Origin: Thiohalocapsa sp. PB-PSB1
Lineage (GTDB): Bacteria; Pseudomonadota; Gammaproteobacteria; Chromatiales; Chromatiaceae
DNA length: 64,000 nucleotides
Direction of reading: 5' to 3'
Assembly: GCA_016745215.1 (NCBI GenBank)
Contig: CP050890.1
Span: 6,200,001 to 6,264,000 of the forward strand
Both the position numbers and the translations under genes were made by a program. This document shows, in pieces, positions 51,687 to 61,349 of the stretch. Below the pieces are notes generated by a model. It did not search any database. It was not told the DNA's origin and worked only from the letters and a program-made list of their open reading frames with translations. The first letter of the stretch is position 1; each line of letters starts with the position of its first letter.

Positions 51687-52124
51687 GCATTTCGCCTCGG
51701 TGACGAAGCTGGAGCTGCGTCACCAGTGCCACAGCTTTTCGCTCCCCCGGCTGCTTGGCAATAAAAAGCTCAAAAAAACGGGACGAAAAACAGGAAAGAA
51801 TAACGTCCCGGCTTGTGTGGAGAGCCGGGAAACAGGATTCTCAAAGATTCACCGCAGAGACGCCGAGTGCGCAGAGGGGCCAAGGCGCCTCACCCGCAGG
51901 CGAACCTTGATCAGCCCTGGGAGCCGGTCGGCGTAGGAGCCCGCTTAGTGATGGTGCAGAAACAAGCTAAACAGGTTTTTGGCTTGGGTTTCGCCTGCCG
52001 ACTCATTCGGTACCGCTATCGGCGTCGGTATCGAACTGACCAACTCCGATTCCGATAGCGACCCCGACCCCGATTGCACCCCCGCCGATGTCTGGATAGC
52101 GTTGTATAGGTTATTCATGAACCG
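51687..52124. repeat. Gene-free stretch with dispersed repeats
   Basis: Holds the complement of the CTCTGCGCACTCTGCGTCTC repeat (about 51850-51885), a partial REP (GTAGGAGCCCGCTT at 51935) and a GATTCCGATAGCGACCCCGA tract also present in the MITEs. No gene supported. Confidence 0.6.
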
Positions 52125-52335
52125 CTACTTAGGGCGACCCGGCACATGATGCCAGCGGAGCGCACGCGAGCGCCGCGCCTTTCCCGGGAGAAAGGCTTTA
52201 GGCCACTGTCTTCTCGACAAATGAACTGAGAATACCCCAGGGTGCAATCTGCGCAGCGCGACTTGATCGGGATCGGGATCGGGATCGGGATCGAAAAGAC
52301 ATGACATCAGGGCGTGAGAAACCTGATGTTTGCTG
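52125..52335. repeat. About 200-bp dispersed element, copy 2 (inverted)
   Basis: Inverted relative to 36320-36530. It contains GGCGACCCGGC, GAGAAAGGCTTTAGGCCACT, GACTTGATCGGGATCGGGAT and TGACATCAGGGCGTGAGAAA. The GATCGG unit count differs between copies. It is directly followed by the broken start of the LamG-like gene. Confidence 0.6.
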
Positions 52336-53370
52336 TCGATGCACCAACTGCTGCAAGGCAATGAGCCCAACCTGAAGGCCTATTATCGCCTCGATGACGG
52401 TCCTGCCAGCCGCGTGCTCGATGTAGTGACCGAGCGGGGGGCGACCCTCGTCGACGGCACCACCAAGGTCTTTTCCACCGTTCCGATGGGCCTTGTTGGG
52501 TCGCTCGTGCAGACAACGACGCCCGCATCCGTCGGTGACCAGGGTAATCGACTGACGGTGACGCTTGCTGATACATCCAGCACCAATTACTTGGGCATCT
52601 ACAAGACCGGTCACGGCGGTTGGCTCATTGGTAACTAAACCCTCCCATCGGGAGTTGTTCGACGGGCATCCGTCCTCTGGGGCATTAAGGAATTCGGTCA
52701 TGTGACGGCAGATATCGCGTTCAACTACAGCAACCTGACAAGCATTGCCAATCCTTCCAATGCAGCGCTCTTGAAACGCGCCGATGCCAGCAGTCCGTGG
52801 ACCGATGTGACCGCGAATTTCGTCCACGACACGACCAATCGGACCTTTTCAGCGTCCGGTATCGTGGATTTTTCCGAATACTCCATCGGCACGAATAGTC
52901 CCACCGCGGTAACCATCGGCAAGATTGACCTGCAGAGCGAGACGCTGGATGACTTTCTCGCCGGGATTGGCGTTGGTCAACTGGACAAAGCGGCGTTGCT
53001 GGAGATGCTTGGGGCGAGCGATCCCGATCTGGCGGCAGCCCTGGCGGATGCCGATCCCGAGACGATTCTGGCCGCGCTGAAAAACGATCTGGACCCGGAC
53101 GGCGACGACTACGTCGTGCTCATGCGCTGGGAAACCCTGAGCCAGCTTGGAACCGTCGGCTTTTTCGTTGAGCGCTACTCGGCCCAAACCGGTTGGCAGC
53201 GGATCAATCATGATTTACTGCCGGCGATGATAGACGCCCCCATGGGAGCCCAGTACACTTTGGCTGATCCACAAGTGTTCGAGCCCGGGAGCTACCGATA
53301 CCGGCTGATCGAGCAGGAGGCATGGGGTTCGACCCAGATCTACGGCCCGTTCTTGTTGGAATTGCACTGA
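52336..53370 (+). pseudogene. Remnant of a large surface or secreted protein (LamG-like), frameshifted
   Basis: The first frame reads HQLLQGNEPNLKAYYRLDDG, VLDVVTERGATLVDGT and STNYLGIYKTGHGGWLIGN-stop; the YYRLDDG tract is typical of LamG/concanavalin-like domains. After a frame change about 52680 it reads GHVTADIAFNYSNL, SIANPSNAALLKRADASSPW and IVDFSEYSIG, then an Asp-rich linker and GSYRYRLIEQEAWGSTQIYG to the natural stop. Only the C-terminal part of what was probably a much longer protein is present. Confidence 0.6.
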
Positions 53371-53743
53371 GGAGACACCGCCAGCGAAGCAGGCGCCCCG
53401 CACAAGCGCTCTGTCTCGAGCGCGGGACGGCCTGCACGGCGGCCCGACGGGTGCGCTGGCCGTGGACATCCGCGTCGCGCACCCGCATGCCGCCAGGAAT
53501 GCTTGGCTTTGCCACCAGTGCTCGCCCACCTTTGGTGCTCGAGCGTCTGGAGCGGCTTGGCAACAACCATAAGGCATGTCAGGTTCAGGTAATGACAGTT
53601 GCCAACAGGGGCTGTCACACTGGACAATTGCAGGCTGACTTTCCGTCAATCCTGCCGCCGAGGCGGTTGGTGTCAATAATCGATTCGACGCCGTTTCGTT
53701 GTATTCAGCACGCGACCGGCCGTCCAAAGCGAGAGCATTCAGC
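53371..53743. other. Gene-free stretch upstream of hemL
   Basis: No gene or convincing regulatory site seen. Frames on both strands are open for 100-200 codons, but composition and phase are inconsistent with coding. Confidence 0.4.
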
Positions 53744-55030
53744 ATGTCAAAATCCCACCAGTTCTTCGAGGCTGCACAACACCACATTCCCGGGGGGGTC
53801 AATTCTCCGGTGCGCGCCTTCCGCGGCGTCGGGGGCGACCCGGTTTTTATCGATTCGGCAGAGGGAGCCTATATCATGGACGTCGACGGCAAGCGCTACA
53901 TCGACTACGTGGGCTCCTGGGGACCGATGATTGTCGGCCATGCACATCCTGACATTGTCGCTGCGGTCGCCAAGCAGATCGATAAAGGGCTCTCCTTCGG
54001 CGCGCCCACCGAATTGGAAACGCGTATGGCCGATATGGTCTGCGAATTGGTGCCAAGCATGGATCTGGTGCGCATGACCAGCTCTGGCACTGAGGCCACC
54101 ATGAGTGCGTTGCGCTTGGCCCGAGGCTTCACCGGGCGCGACAAGGTGGTCAAGTTCGAGGGCAACTACCATGGCCATGTCGATTCGCTGATGGTCAAGG
54201 CCGGCTCCGGCATGCTGACCCTCGGCGAACCGAGTTCACCCGGCGTGCCCGCCGCCCTGGCCGAAATGACTATAACGCTTCGCTACAACGATTTAGCCCA
54301 GGTGCAAGAGACGTTTGCTCAGATCGGCGAGCAGATTGCCTGCATCATTGTCGAACCTGTGGCGGGCAACATGAACTGCATCCCACCATTGCCCGGCTTC
54401 TTGCAAGGTCTGCGCGAAGTCTGCGAACAGCATGGTGCGATGTTGATTTTCGATGAGGTGATGACCGGATTCCGCGTCTCGCGCGGCGGCGCTCAGGAAC
54501 TCTATGGCGTCACCCCGGATTTGACCGCGTTGGGCAAGATCATCGGTGGTGGCATGCCGGTGGGGGCCTATGGTGGCCGACGCGATATCATGGAATGCAT
54601 CTCGCCCTTGGGTCCGGTATACCAAGCAGGTACATTATCGGGTAATCCGATCGCGATGACCGCGGGTTTGAAGACGCTCGAGCTGATCTCGGCAGCCGGC
54701 TTCCACGAGGCATTGGCTGCAAAGACCAAGCGCTTGACCGACGGTCTGCGCGAGCGTGCCACGAGCGCGGGCATCTCTCTGCGGACCAACCGGGTCGGCG
54801 GCATGTTCGGTATTTTCTTCACTGACGAAGATGCCGTGACCAATTTCGATCAAGCGACCAATTGTAATCAGGAACAGTTCAAGGCATTTTTCCATGCCAT
54901 GCTCGATCATGGTGTCTATCTGGCGCCATCCGCGTTTGAAGCGGGCTTTATCTCCGCCGCCCATGGCGATGCCGAGATCGCGGCCACGCTGGATGCGGCC
55001 AGCGCCGCCTTTGCCACGATCGCCGGTTGA
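53744..55030 (+). CDS. hemL: Glutamate-1-semialdehyde 2,1-aminomutase HemL
   Basis: PLP enzyme converting glutamate-1-semialdehyde to 5-aminolevulinate in the C5 tetrapyrrole pathway. 428 residues, starting MSKSHQFFEAAQHHIPGGVN. Conserved features are SSGTEATMSALRLAR (PLP phosphate), IFDEVMTGFR (Asp to pyridine N) and K265 in ALGKIIGGGMPVGAYGG, which forms the Schiff base. The upstream in-frame start at 53699 is not used because the family begins at MSKS. Intact. Confidence 0.97.
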   Translation: MSKSHQFFEAAQHHIPGGVNSPVRAFRGVGGDPVFIDSAEGAYIMDVDGKRYIDYVGSWGPMIVGHAHPDIVAAVAKQIDKGLSFGAPTELETRMADMVCELVPSMDLVRMTSSGTEATMSALRLARGFTGRDKVVKFEGNYHGHVDSLMVKAGSGMLTLGEPSSPGVPAALAEMTITLRYNDLAQVQETFAQIGEQIACIIVEPVAGNMNCIPPLPGFLQGLREVCEQHGAMLIFDEVMTGFRVSRGGAQELYGVTPDLTALGKIIGGGMPVGAYGGRRDIMECISPLGPVYQAGTLSGNPIAMTAGLKTLELISAAGFHEALAAKTKRLTDGLRERATSAGISLRTNRVGGMFGIFFTDEDAVTNFDQATNCNQEQFKAFFHAMLDHGVYLAPSAFEAGFISAAHGDAEIAATLDAASAAFATIAG

Positions 55031-55128
55031 TTCACAACCAGCGCGGCACTCCACTGCGGGCATCGTCGCGCATGGCAATCCGCGGCGCCTGATCGACCAA
55101 CAGCGGATGTCGCGGTGGACTGAGCAAC

Positions 55129-57126
55129 ATGGTTGAGCTGTTTCGGCAGCTGCTCGATTGGGTCAGCGCCAACCCTGGCTGGGCCTACCTGGTCATTTTG
55201 CTGACGGCCTTCGCCGAGTCGCTGGCGGTCATTGGGATCATCGTGCCAGGCGTCATGATCATGCTGGCAGCGGGCGCGCTGATCGCCACCGATGACCTCA
55301 GGTTCTGGCCCGCCTGCCTGTCCGCGGTCGTTGGCGCTATCGCCGGCGATGGCCTCAGCTATTGGCTTGGCCGTCATTATCGCGATCATATCGGCACCTC
55401 CTGGCCATTTCGCCGTTATCCCGGCCAACTTGACCGGGGCATCGTCTTTTTCCAACGCTATGGCGCCATGAGCGTCATATTCGGGCGATTTCTCGGTCCC
55501 AGCCGCGCCATCATTCCGTTGGTGGCTGGCATCCTGCGGATGCATCCGCGCCGGTTTCTCATTGCAAACGTCTTCTCCGCACTGGTCTGGGCACCCGCCT
55601 ATCTGGCTCCGGGCATTGTCTTTGTTGCCTCGCTGAAGCTTGCGGCGGAGGCGGCCACCCGCCTCGCCATTCTGCTGCTGATGCTCGTCGGGCTGATTTG
55701 GCTCAGCGCATGGAGTGTCAGGCTACTCTTTCGTTTGCTCAGCTCCAGGGCAAGCAGCTGGGTGCAAGCCCTGCTGCATTGGGCCGACCTGCATCCCAAT
55801 ATGGGACGCATCGCGCAAGCGCTGGCGGACCCCAGTCATCCCGATGCGGCAACCCTCGCCGCCCTGGCCGCGGCGCTGTTGGGCGCAACCGCGGTGCTTG
55901 GCGCCAGCATCAGCGCCATGCTGATCGGCCCGGATAATCTTATCCTAAACCGCCTTGCGCTGGATCTGGGGCAAAGTCTGCGCAGCCCGCTGGCCGACAA
56001 TCTGATGGTCATTCTGAGTCGGCTTGGCTCCCCGATCGTACTCGGGGTCCTCGCAATTGTCGTGTCCGGCTACCTGAGCTGGCGCCAACGGACGCGCGAT
56101 GCGTACTATTGGCTCGCTGCCTGCGGCTTCTTTTTGCTGGCAATGCCAGCCCTTGCCCTGCTGTTGCGGGTTCCTCGTCCAGACTTGGGTTTGAATCTGC
56201 CCTGGCCGTGGTCCTTTCCGAGCGCATCGGTGTTGGGTGCAACGCTCGCCTATGGCTTTCTTGCCATTATTTTCTCCCGCGATATCAGGAATAGCGTTCG
56301 CTGGCTGTCGTATGCGACGGCGGCGATCATCATCTTATCCATAGCCTTGGCGCGGGTTTACTTCGGTGCCGAGTGGCTCAGCGACATCATTGGCAGCCTG
56401 GCACTGGGTCTGGCATGGATCGCCGCGCTTGGACTCGCGTTTCGCCGTCATGCTCGCCACAAAGAGGGCTGGCATGGTCTTATGCTGATTACCGTCATCA
56501 GTATCGGCGGCAGTCTGGCGCTATCCAGTTCAAGTCAACAGCACGCGGATTTGGAACGCTATTCGCCACATCTGCCAACACTCGACATCACGGCCGCCCA
56601 GTGGCGAGATGGTGATTGTGGTCTGTTCTCCGAGCATCGGGAAGCACCAGGGTACAGCGAACGAGCGTCTTTTGACCTGTCCTATGCCGGAAACCTGGAA
56701 ACCTTCGTCAAGGCGATGGCAACCCAGGCATGGAGGCCGGCGGATATGCTGGCGTGGAACAATGTGATGAAACTGCTGTCGCCCTCTTTACCGCTGTCGG
56801 ACTTACCGGTCATCCCGCATGTGCAGAATGGTCGGCATGCGGCAGTCACACTGGTTAAGAATATCGAACAAGGGCAGCGACTGGTACTTCGTCTATGGAC
56901 GTCCTATTGCCGCATTGGACAGCATACTCAGGTCTGGTTGGGCAGCTTGGGCAAGCTGCGAAAGGAGGACATTGCTGGCTTGATCGCGTTACCGCTCACC
57001 AGCTCCGACGACGATGCCGCACGCCTGATCTTCGATAAAGACCTGGCTCAACTGAGCGCTTTAACGATCAACGCGGGCGAGCCCAGACTGATCACAACGA
57101 CCAACAGTGGGCTATTGCCGCGCTGA
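55129..57126 (+). CDS. DedA-PAP2-LssY_C fusion membrane protein with altered PAP2 active site
   Basis: 665 residues. The DedA/SNARE-associated domain (1 to about 200) has IIVPGVMIMLAAGAL and FGRFLGPSRAIIPLVAG. A PAP2 domain covers about 230-440 with several helices. A soluble LssY-type C-terminus runs from about 470 to 665. In PAP2 phosphatases the motifs are K-x6-RP, PSGH and SR-x5-H-x3-D. Here they read A343...R350-P351, PSAS (S367 for His) and AR-x5-E415-x3-D419. The two catalytic His and the Lys are gone, so phosphatase activity is unlikely. DedA proteins act in membrane lipid flipping. Confidence 0.88.
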   Translation: MVELFRQLLDWVSANPGWAYLVILLTAFAESLAVIGIIVPGVMIMLAAGALIATDDLRFWPACLSAVVGAIAGDGLSYWLGRHYRDHIGTSWPFRRYPGQLDRGIVFFQRYGAMSVIFGRFLGPSRAIIPLVAGILRMHPRRFLIANVFSALVWAPAYLAPGIVFVASLKLAAEAATRLAILLLMLVGLIWLSAWSVRLLFRLLSSRASSWVQALLHWADLHPNMGRIAQALADPSHPDAATLAALAAALLGATAVLGASISAMLIGPDNLILNRLALDLGQSLRSPLADNLMVILSRLGSPIVLGVLAIVVSGYLSWRQRTRDAYYWLAACGFFLLAMPALALLLRVPRPDLGLNLPWPWSFPSASVLGATLAYGFLAIIFSRDIRNSVRWLSYATAAIIILSIALARVYFGAEWLSDIIGSLALGLAWIAALGLAFRRHARHKEGWHGLMLITVISIGGSLALSSSSQQHADLERYSPHLPTLDITAAQWRDGDCGLFSEHREAPGYSERASFDLSYAGNLETFVKAMATQAWRPADMLAWNNVMKLLSPSLPLSDLPVIPHVQNGRHAAVTLVKNIEQGQRLVLRLWTSYCRIGQHTQVWLGSLGKLRKEDIAGLIALPLTSSDDDAARLIFDKDLAQLSALTINAGEPRLITTTNSGLLPR

Positions 57127-57182
57127 CTCTGTGCTGACACCAGGGCGCAAAGCAAACAACCGCGTCGGCCTGCGTCAGCACA

Positions 57183-57869
57183 TCAGCTTGGCATGGGTTG
57201 GTCGGTATCAGGGTGCTCCACGGCATCGCGCAGAGCAGCGAGCAGGTGCGTGATATGGTCATGCTTCATTTTCCAGGACGCCTTATTCACCACTAAACGG
57301 GAACTGATGTCGCAGATGCGCTCCAGGGGCACCAGACCATTGGCTTTGAGGGTGTTGCCGCTTTCGACCAAATCTACGATCAGATCAGCTAGCCCTACCA
57401 GTGGCGCCAGCTCCATGGAACCATACAGCTTGATGATTTCTACCTGCTGCCCCTTGGCGGCAAAGTAACGTTCTGCGCATGCGACATACTTGGTGGCGAT
57501 GCGCAGACGTCGCCGACCTTGCCCGTCGATGCAGGTATCGAGCCCGCTGCCGGGCTTACCTGCAACCATCAGCCGACAGCGGGCTATGCGTAAGTCCAAG
57601 GGCTCGTAAAGACCATCGCCACCATGCTCGAGCAGAACATCTTTGCCCGCGACACCGAGGTCTGCCGCACCGTATTGAACATAGGTCGGCACATCGCTGG
57701 CGCGGATGATGACCAATTTCACGCGCACATCGTCCGTATCGAGAATGAGCTTACGGCTGTGTTCCGGGTCATCGAGTGCTCGGATGCCGGCAGCTTGCAG
57801 CAGTGGCATGGCCTGCTCGAAGATACGCCCTTTCGACAACGCAATGGTTAAGATCTCTTCGTTCGGCAT
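57183..57869 (-). CDS. hisG: ATP phosphoribosyltransferase HisG, short form
   Basis: First step of histidine synthesis (ATP + PRPP). 228 residues starting MPNEEILTIALSKGRIFEQA. PRPP-binding tract ADLIVDLVESGNTLKANGL and ADLGVAGKDVLLEHGG are clear. The C-terminal regulatory domain of the long form is absent, so it should need HisZ, which is not in the window. 14 bp downstream of murA, same strand, last gene of the mla-murA-hisG run. Confidence 0.96.
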   Translation of the reverse strand: MPNEEILTIALSKGRIFEQAMPLLQAAGIRALDDPEHSRKLILDTDDVRVKLVIIRASDVPTYVQYGAADLGVAGKDVLLEHGGDGLYEPLDLRIARCRLMVAGKPGSGLDTCIDGQGRRRLRIATKYVACAERYFAAKGQQVEIIKLYGSMELAPLVGLADLIVDLVESGNTLKANGLVPLERICDISSRLVVNKASWKMKHDHITHLLAALRDAVEHPDTDQPMPS

Positions 57870-57883
57870 GCTGTATTCGATCT

Positions 57884-59143
57884 CTACGTGTGTACGCGGC
57901 GGATCACGCCGCCGAGTGCGGAGAATTTTTCTTCGATGTTATCGTAGCCGCGATCGATGTGATAAATACGGTCGATCAATGTATCGCCCTCCGCAACCAA
58001 GCCGGCCAGCACCAGGCTGGCCGAGGCACGCAGGTCGGTGGCCATCACAGGCGCTGCGGTCAGCTGCTCTACCCCGCGACAGATCGCGATGTTACCTTCG
58101 ATCTGGATGTCAGCGCCCATGCGCTGCATCTCCAGCACATGCATGAAGCGGTTCTCGAATACATTTTCGGTGACGGTGGCAACACCCTCGGCTATGCTAT
58201 TCAGCGCACAAAATTGAGCCTGCATGTCGGTTGGAAAGGCCGGGTGTGGCGCGGTGTGGATATTCACCGAGCGAGGTCGCCGGCGATCCATGTCCACTTC
58301 AATCCAGCCATTTCCTGTGTCGACCCGCGCACCGCTTTCGCGCAATTTGGCCAACACCGGCTCGAGTAAATCAGCGCGGGTGTCGCGCACCCGCACCCGG
58401 CCACCAGTCATGGCCGCTGCCACCAGATAGGTACCGGTTTCAATGCGATCCGGCAGCACATGGTGTTTGCAACCGCTCAAACAGTCCACGCCATCGACCA
58501 TGATCGTGTCGGTACCAGCGCCCTGCACGCGTGCTCCCATGCTATTGAGAAAATGCGCCAGATCCACCACCTCGGGCTCGCGTGCGGCGTTCTCCAGCAG
58601 CGTACGGCCATCCGCCAACGTTGCTGCCATCATCAGGTTTTCGGTGCCTGTGACGGTAACCGTTTCCATGCTGTAGCGAATACCACGGAGACGTTTGGCG
58701 CGCGCGTGGATGTAACCATTTTCGACGCTGATTTCGGCGCCCATTGCGCGCATTCCGTCAATATGCAGATTGACCGGGCGTGCGCCGATGGCACAGCCAC
58801 CGGGCAAGGAAACATCGGCCTCACCGAAGCGCGCCAGCAGCGGGCCAAGTACCAGGATCGATGCACGCATGGTCTTGACGAGATCATAAGGTGCCTCGAA
58901 ATTTTTCACCCGCGAAGCATCGGCATGGATGTGCATACGCTCGTCTACGGTCAGCACAACGCCCATGCGTCCGAGTAGTTCCATGGTTGTGGTCACATCG
59001 CGCAAATGTGGCACATTCGAGAGTACGCACTCGCCTTCGGCCAGCAAGGTTGCGGCAAGAATCGGCAGTGCGGCATTCTTGGCGCCGGATGCGCGAACTT
59101 CGCCCTCGAGGCGACTCCCGCCAGTAATCAACAGCTTATCCAT
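57884..59143 (-). CDS. murA: UDP-N-acetylglucosamine 1-carboxyvinyltransferase MurA
   Basis: Commits UDP-GlcNAc to peptidoglycan by enolpyruvyl transfer. 419 residues. N-terminal MDKLLITGGSRLEGEVRASGAKNAALPILAA is split by the usual K22-N23 pair. The flexible loop holds C117 in LPGGCAIGARPV, the fosfomycin-reactive Cys. The C-terminal D/R region reads DLRASASLVLAGL. The start overlaps the mlaB stop by 8 bp, so translation is probably coupled. No bolA/ibaG gene lies between, unlike many gammaproteobacteria. Confidence 0.97.
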   Translation of the reverse strand: MDKLLITGGSRLEGEVRASGAKNAALPILAATLLAEGECVLSNVPHLRDVTTTMELLGRMGVVLTVDERMHIHADASRVKNFEAPYDLVKTMRASILVLGPLLARFGEADVSLPGGCAIGARPVNLHIDGMRAMGAEISVENGYIHARAKRLRGIRYSMETVTVTGTENLMMAATLADGRTLLENAAREPEVVDLAHFLNSMGARVQGAGTDTIMVDGVDCLSGCKHHVLPDRIETGTYLVAAAMTGGRVRVRDTRADLLEPVLAKLRESGARVDTGNGWIEVDMDRRRPRSVNIHTAPHPAFPTDMQAQFCALNSIAEGVATVTENVFENRFMHVLEMQRMGADIQIEGNIAICRGVEQLTAAPVMATDLRASASLVLAGLVAEGDTLIDRIYHIDRGYDNIEEKFSALGGVIRRVHT

Positions 59144-59447
59144 CTAGCGGCTTGATACCAAGCAATCCGCCGACATTGGAAAAGTCCGCAATACGCCAAA
59201 GCGCATCGGGACAGTTGCTCAGACGTAATTGTCCACCGGCGCGATGGATCTGTTCTTGCCATTCGAGCAATAAAGCGACGCCTGCGCTGCTGCTGTAGCG
59301 GACCTCGGCAAGATCGAGCTCTACTGGCCCAGCCTGTTCTACCAGTCGTCGACCCTCGGCAGCCAGGCCGGCGACATTGGATAGGCTCAGGCTGCCCTGG
59401 AGGCGCCAGCGACTGGAATCGATCTGCACCAATTGTGCTTCGCTCAT
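59136..59447 (-). CDS. mlaB: STAS-domain protein MlaB
   Basis: A 103-residue cytoplasmic subunit of the MlaFEDB phospholipid transporter. STAS fold with GPVELDLAEVRYSSSAGVALL, where the Ser cluster is the conserved regulatory Ser/Thr position. The ATG overlaps the mlaC stop by 4 bp and the stop overlaps murA by 8 bp. Confidence 0.9.
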   Translation of the reverse strand: MSEAQLVQIDSSRWRLQGSLSLSNVAGLAAEGRRLVEQAGPVELDLAEVRYSSSAGVALLLEWQEQIHRAGGQLRLSNCPDALWRIADFSNVGGLLGIKPLDG

Positions 59448-60100
59448 GCGCCGCTGGCATTCTTCGATTTGAGTTCGGCAATCAGCCCGTCGATCCCGTC
59501 GCGACCGATCACGGTACGAAACTGTCCCCGATAGTTCGAGATCAAGCTGACGCTGTCAATGACCACATCGTAGACTTTCCAACGACCAGAGAGCTTATGC
59601 ATACGATAGTCGATCGGAATCGGCGGCGCCCCCGGAGCGCGCACCTCGGTTGGCACGATCACCGTGCCGTCGCGCGTGCCAGGCTTGGCGGACTGGTAAA
59701 CGATGTCCTGTCCCGAGTATTTCAATAGAGACTTGGCGTAGGTGCGCACCAATACCTCGCGGAATGCGGCGACCAACTGTTGCTGCTGGGCTGGGGTTGC
59801 CTGATTCCAGCCTCTGCCGACAGCGGAGCGCGTGATCATTTCAAAGTCGAAATGCGGCGCCAATTTGGTCCCCACCAGTTGATAAATCAGCTGCGGTTTA
59901 GCATCGATTTCCTTGCGCTTGGCTTCCAACGTGCGCAGCATGTCCTCTGCCGTGCGTTCTACCAGCCGAGTTGCCGAATCGTCGGCATGCGTATCGACCA
60001 GCGGCATGGTGAACAGCAAAACCATAACCATGCCGATCACCCAATTGATCCAGTTGGACCGATGGGTCCAGTCGATTCTTATCGATTGCAAATGTCTCAC
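59444..60100 (-). CDS. mlaC: Periplasmic phospholipid-binding protein MlaC
   Basis: 218 residues with a hydrophobic signal segment WVIGMVMVLLFTMPLVDTHA (about 20-39). The MlaC domain follows: LVGTKLAPHFDFEMITRSAVG, TPAQQQQLVAAFREVLVRTYA, WKVYDVVIDSVSLISNYRGQF. MlaC shuttles phospholipids between MlaA at the outer membrane and MlaFEDB. The start overlaps mlaD by 4 bp (ATGA). Confidence 0.95.
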   Translation of the reverse strand: MRHLQSIRIDWTHRSNWINWVIGMVMVLLFTMPLVDTHADDSATRLVERTAEDMLRTLEAKRKEIDAKPQLIYQLVGTKLAPHFDFEMITRSAVGRGWNQATPAQQQQLVAAFREVLVRTYAKSLLKYSGQDIVYQSAKPGTRDGTVIVPTEVRAPGAPPIPIDYRMHKLSGRWKVYDVVIDSVSLISNYRGQFRTVIGRDGIDGLIAELKSKNASGA

Positions 60101-60567
60101 TTCGTACCCTCCTCTGCCTTACTGAATAAAAATTGTCCGATCATCCGCTCTAGCACAAGGGCAGACTGGGTATGTTCGATCTGATCGCCATCGGTCAGAT
60201 AGTCTGGACTGCCACCGGGATCGAGGCCGATATACTGTTCGCCAAGCAAGCCGGCGGTGTAAATATTGGCAAAAGTGTCGGACGGTATGCGATTGAATCG
60301 CTGCTCGATGCGCAGTGTCACCAGAGCCTGAAAGCTATTCTGATCGAAGCGGATCTTCTCGACCTGCCCGATACGCACCCCGGCGATGCTGACGGGTGAT
60401 CGTTCTTTGAGACTGCCGACATTATCAAAGCGCGCGACGACCGCGTAACCGTTACCGTCGGAGGCAGAACTCAGATTGCTGACCTCCATGGCCAAGAAGA
60501 ATAGCGCCACGAAACCCGTCGCCATAAAAGCGCCGACCAGGATTTCCGCGGTGCGTGTATTCGCCAT
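60097..60567 (-). CDS. mlaD: MCE-domain protein MlaD
   Basis: 156 residues. A membrane anchor at the N-terminus (ILVGAFMATGFVALFFLAM, 9-27) is followed by the MCE domain (YAVVARFDNVGSLKERSPVS, GVRIGQVEKI, FANIYTAGLLGEQYIGLDPG). MlaD forms the hexameric ring that binds lipid at the inner membrane. Two bases separate it from mlaE. Confidence 0.95.
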   Translation of the reverse strand: MANTRTAEILVGAFMATGFVALFFLAMEVSNLSSASDGNGYAVVARFDNVGSLKERSPVSIAGVRIGQVEKIRFDQNSFQALVTLRIEQRFNRIPSDTFANIYTAGLLGEQYIGLDPGGSPDYLTDGDQIEHTQSALVLERMIGQFLFSKAEEGTK

Positions 60568-60569
60568 AT

Positions 60570-61349
60570 CTAGTCTCCGAACATCAATGCGGTCAAAACA
60601 AAATCGAGCCCCAGCACCGCAAGTGCCGAATGCACCACGGTACGCGTCGTCGCTCGACTGACGCCGACCGACGTGGGAGTGGCTTCATAGCCCTGAAACA
60701 AAGCAATCCAGCTCACGACCACGCCGAATACGATACTCTTGATAATGCCATTTCCTATATCCTGCTGGAAATCGACCTTCGCCTGCATTTGGCTCCAAAA
60801 TGCTCCCTCATCCACACCAAGCAGTCCGACGCCGACAAAATAGCCGCCGACGATACCCACTGCGCTGAACAGAGCCGCTAACAATGGCATGCTGATCAAG
60901 CCACCGAAAAAACGTGGCGTCAAAATGCGCCGGACCGGGTCTACGGCCATCATTTCCAATCCGGCAATTTGCTCGGTAGCCTTCATCAGACCGATTTCCG
61001 CAGTCAGCGCCGAGCCCGCGCGCCCGGCAACCAGCAGTGCGGTCACCACCGGCCCAAGTTCGCGCGTCAGCGATTTTGCAACCATGACGCCGAGACTTTC
61101 CGCGGCACCAAATTGAGAGAGCACATAATAGCCTTGCAGGCCCAGTACCATGCCAACGAATAATCCCGATACCATGATGATCAGCAGCGATAACACCCCG
61201 ACACCAAATAGCTGTGCAATCAGCAGTCGCGGCCGCAATAGCATGGATGGCGTGCCGGCAAGTATACCCAGCAGTAACAGGTGCGCACGCCCGAGATTGG
61301 CGAGAGAGGTGAGCCCGCTGCGTCCAAGACGAGCCAAGGCATTGATCAT
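60570..61349 (-). CDS. mlaE: ABC permease MlaE
   Basis: A 259-residue integral membrane protein with about five to six hydrophobic segments. Family motifs are MVLGLQGYYVLSQFGAAESL, ELGPVVTALLVAGRAGSALT and AEIGLMKATEQIAGLEMMAV. Permease of the MlaFEDB complex. The start overlaps the mlaF stop by 4 bp. Confidence 0.96.
   Translation of the reverse strand: MINALARLGRSGLTSLANLGRAHLLLLGILAGTPSMLLRPRLLIAQLFGVGVLSLLIIMVSGLFVGMVLGLQGYYVLSQFGAAESLGVMVAKSLTRELGPVVTALLVAGRAGSALTAEIGLMKATEQIAGLEMMAVDPVRRILTPRFFGGLISMPLLAALFSAVGIVGGYFVGVGLLGVDEGAFWSQMQAKVDFQQDIGNGIIKSIVFGVVVSWIALFQGYEATPTSVGVSRATTRTVVHSALAVLGLDFVLTALMFGD

Noticed and set aside
53215..53802. 195-codon minus-strand frame upstream of hemL
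   Set aside because: Overlaps the LamG remnant and the hemL start, has no ribosome-binding site, and its composition resembles antisense of coding DNA.
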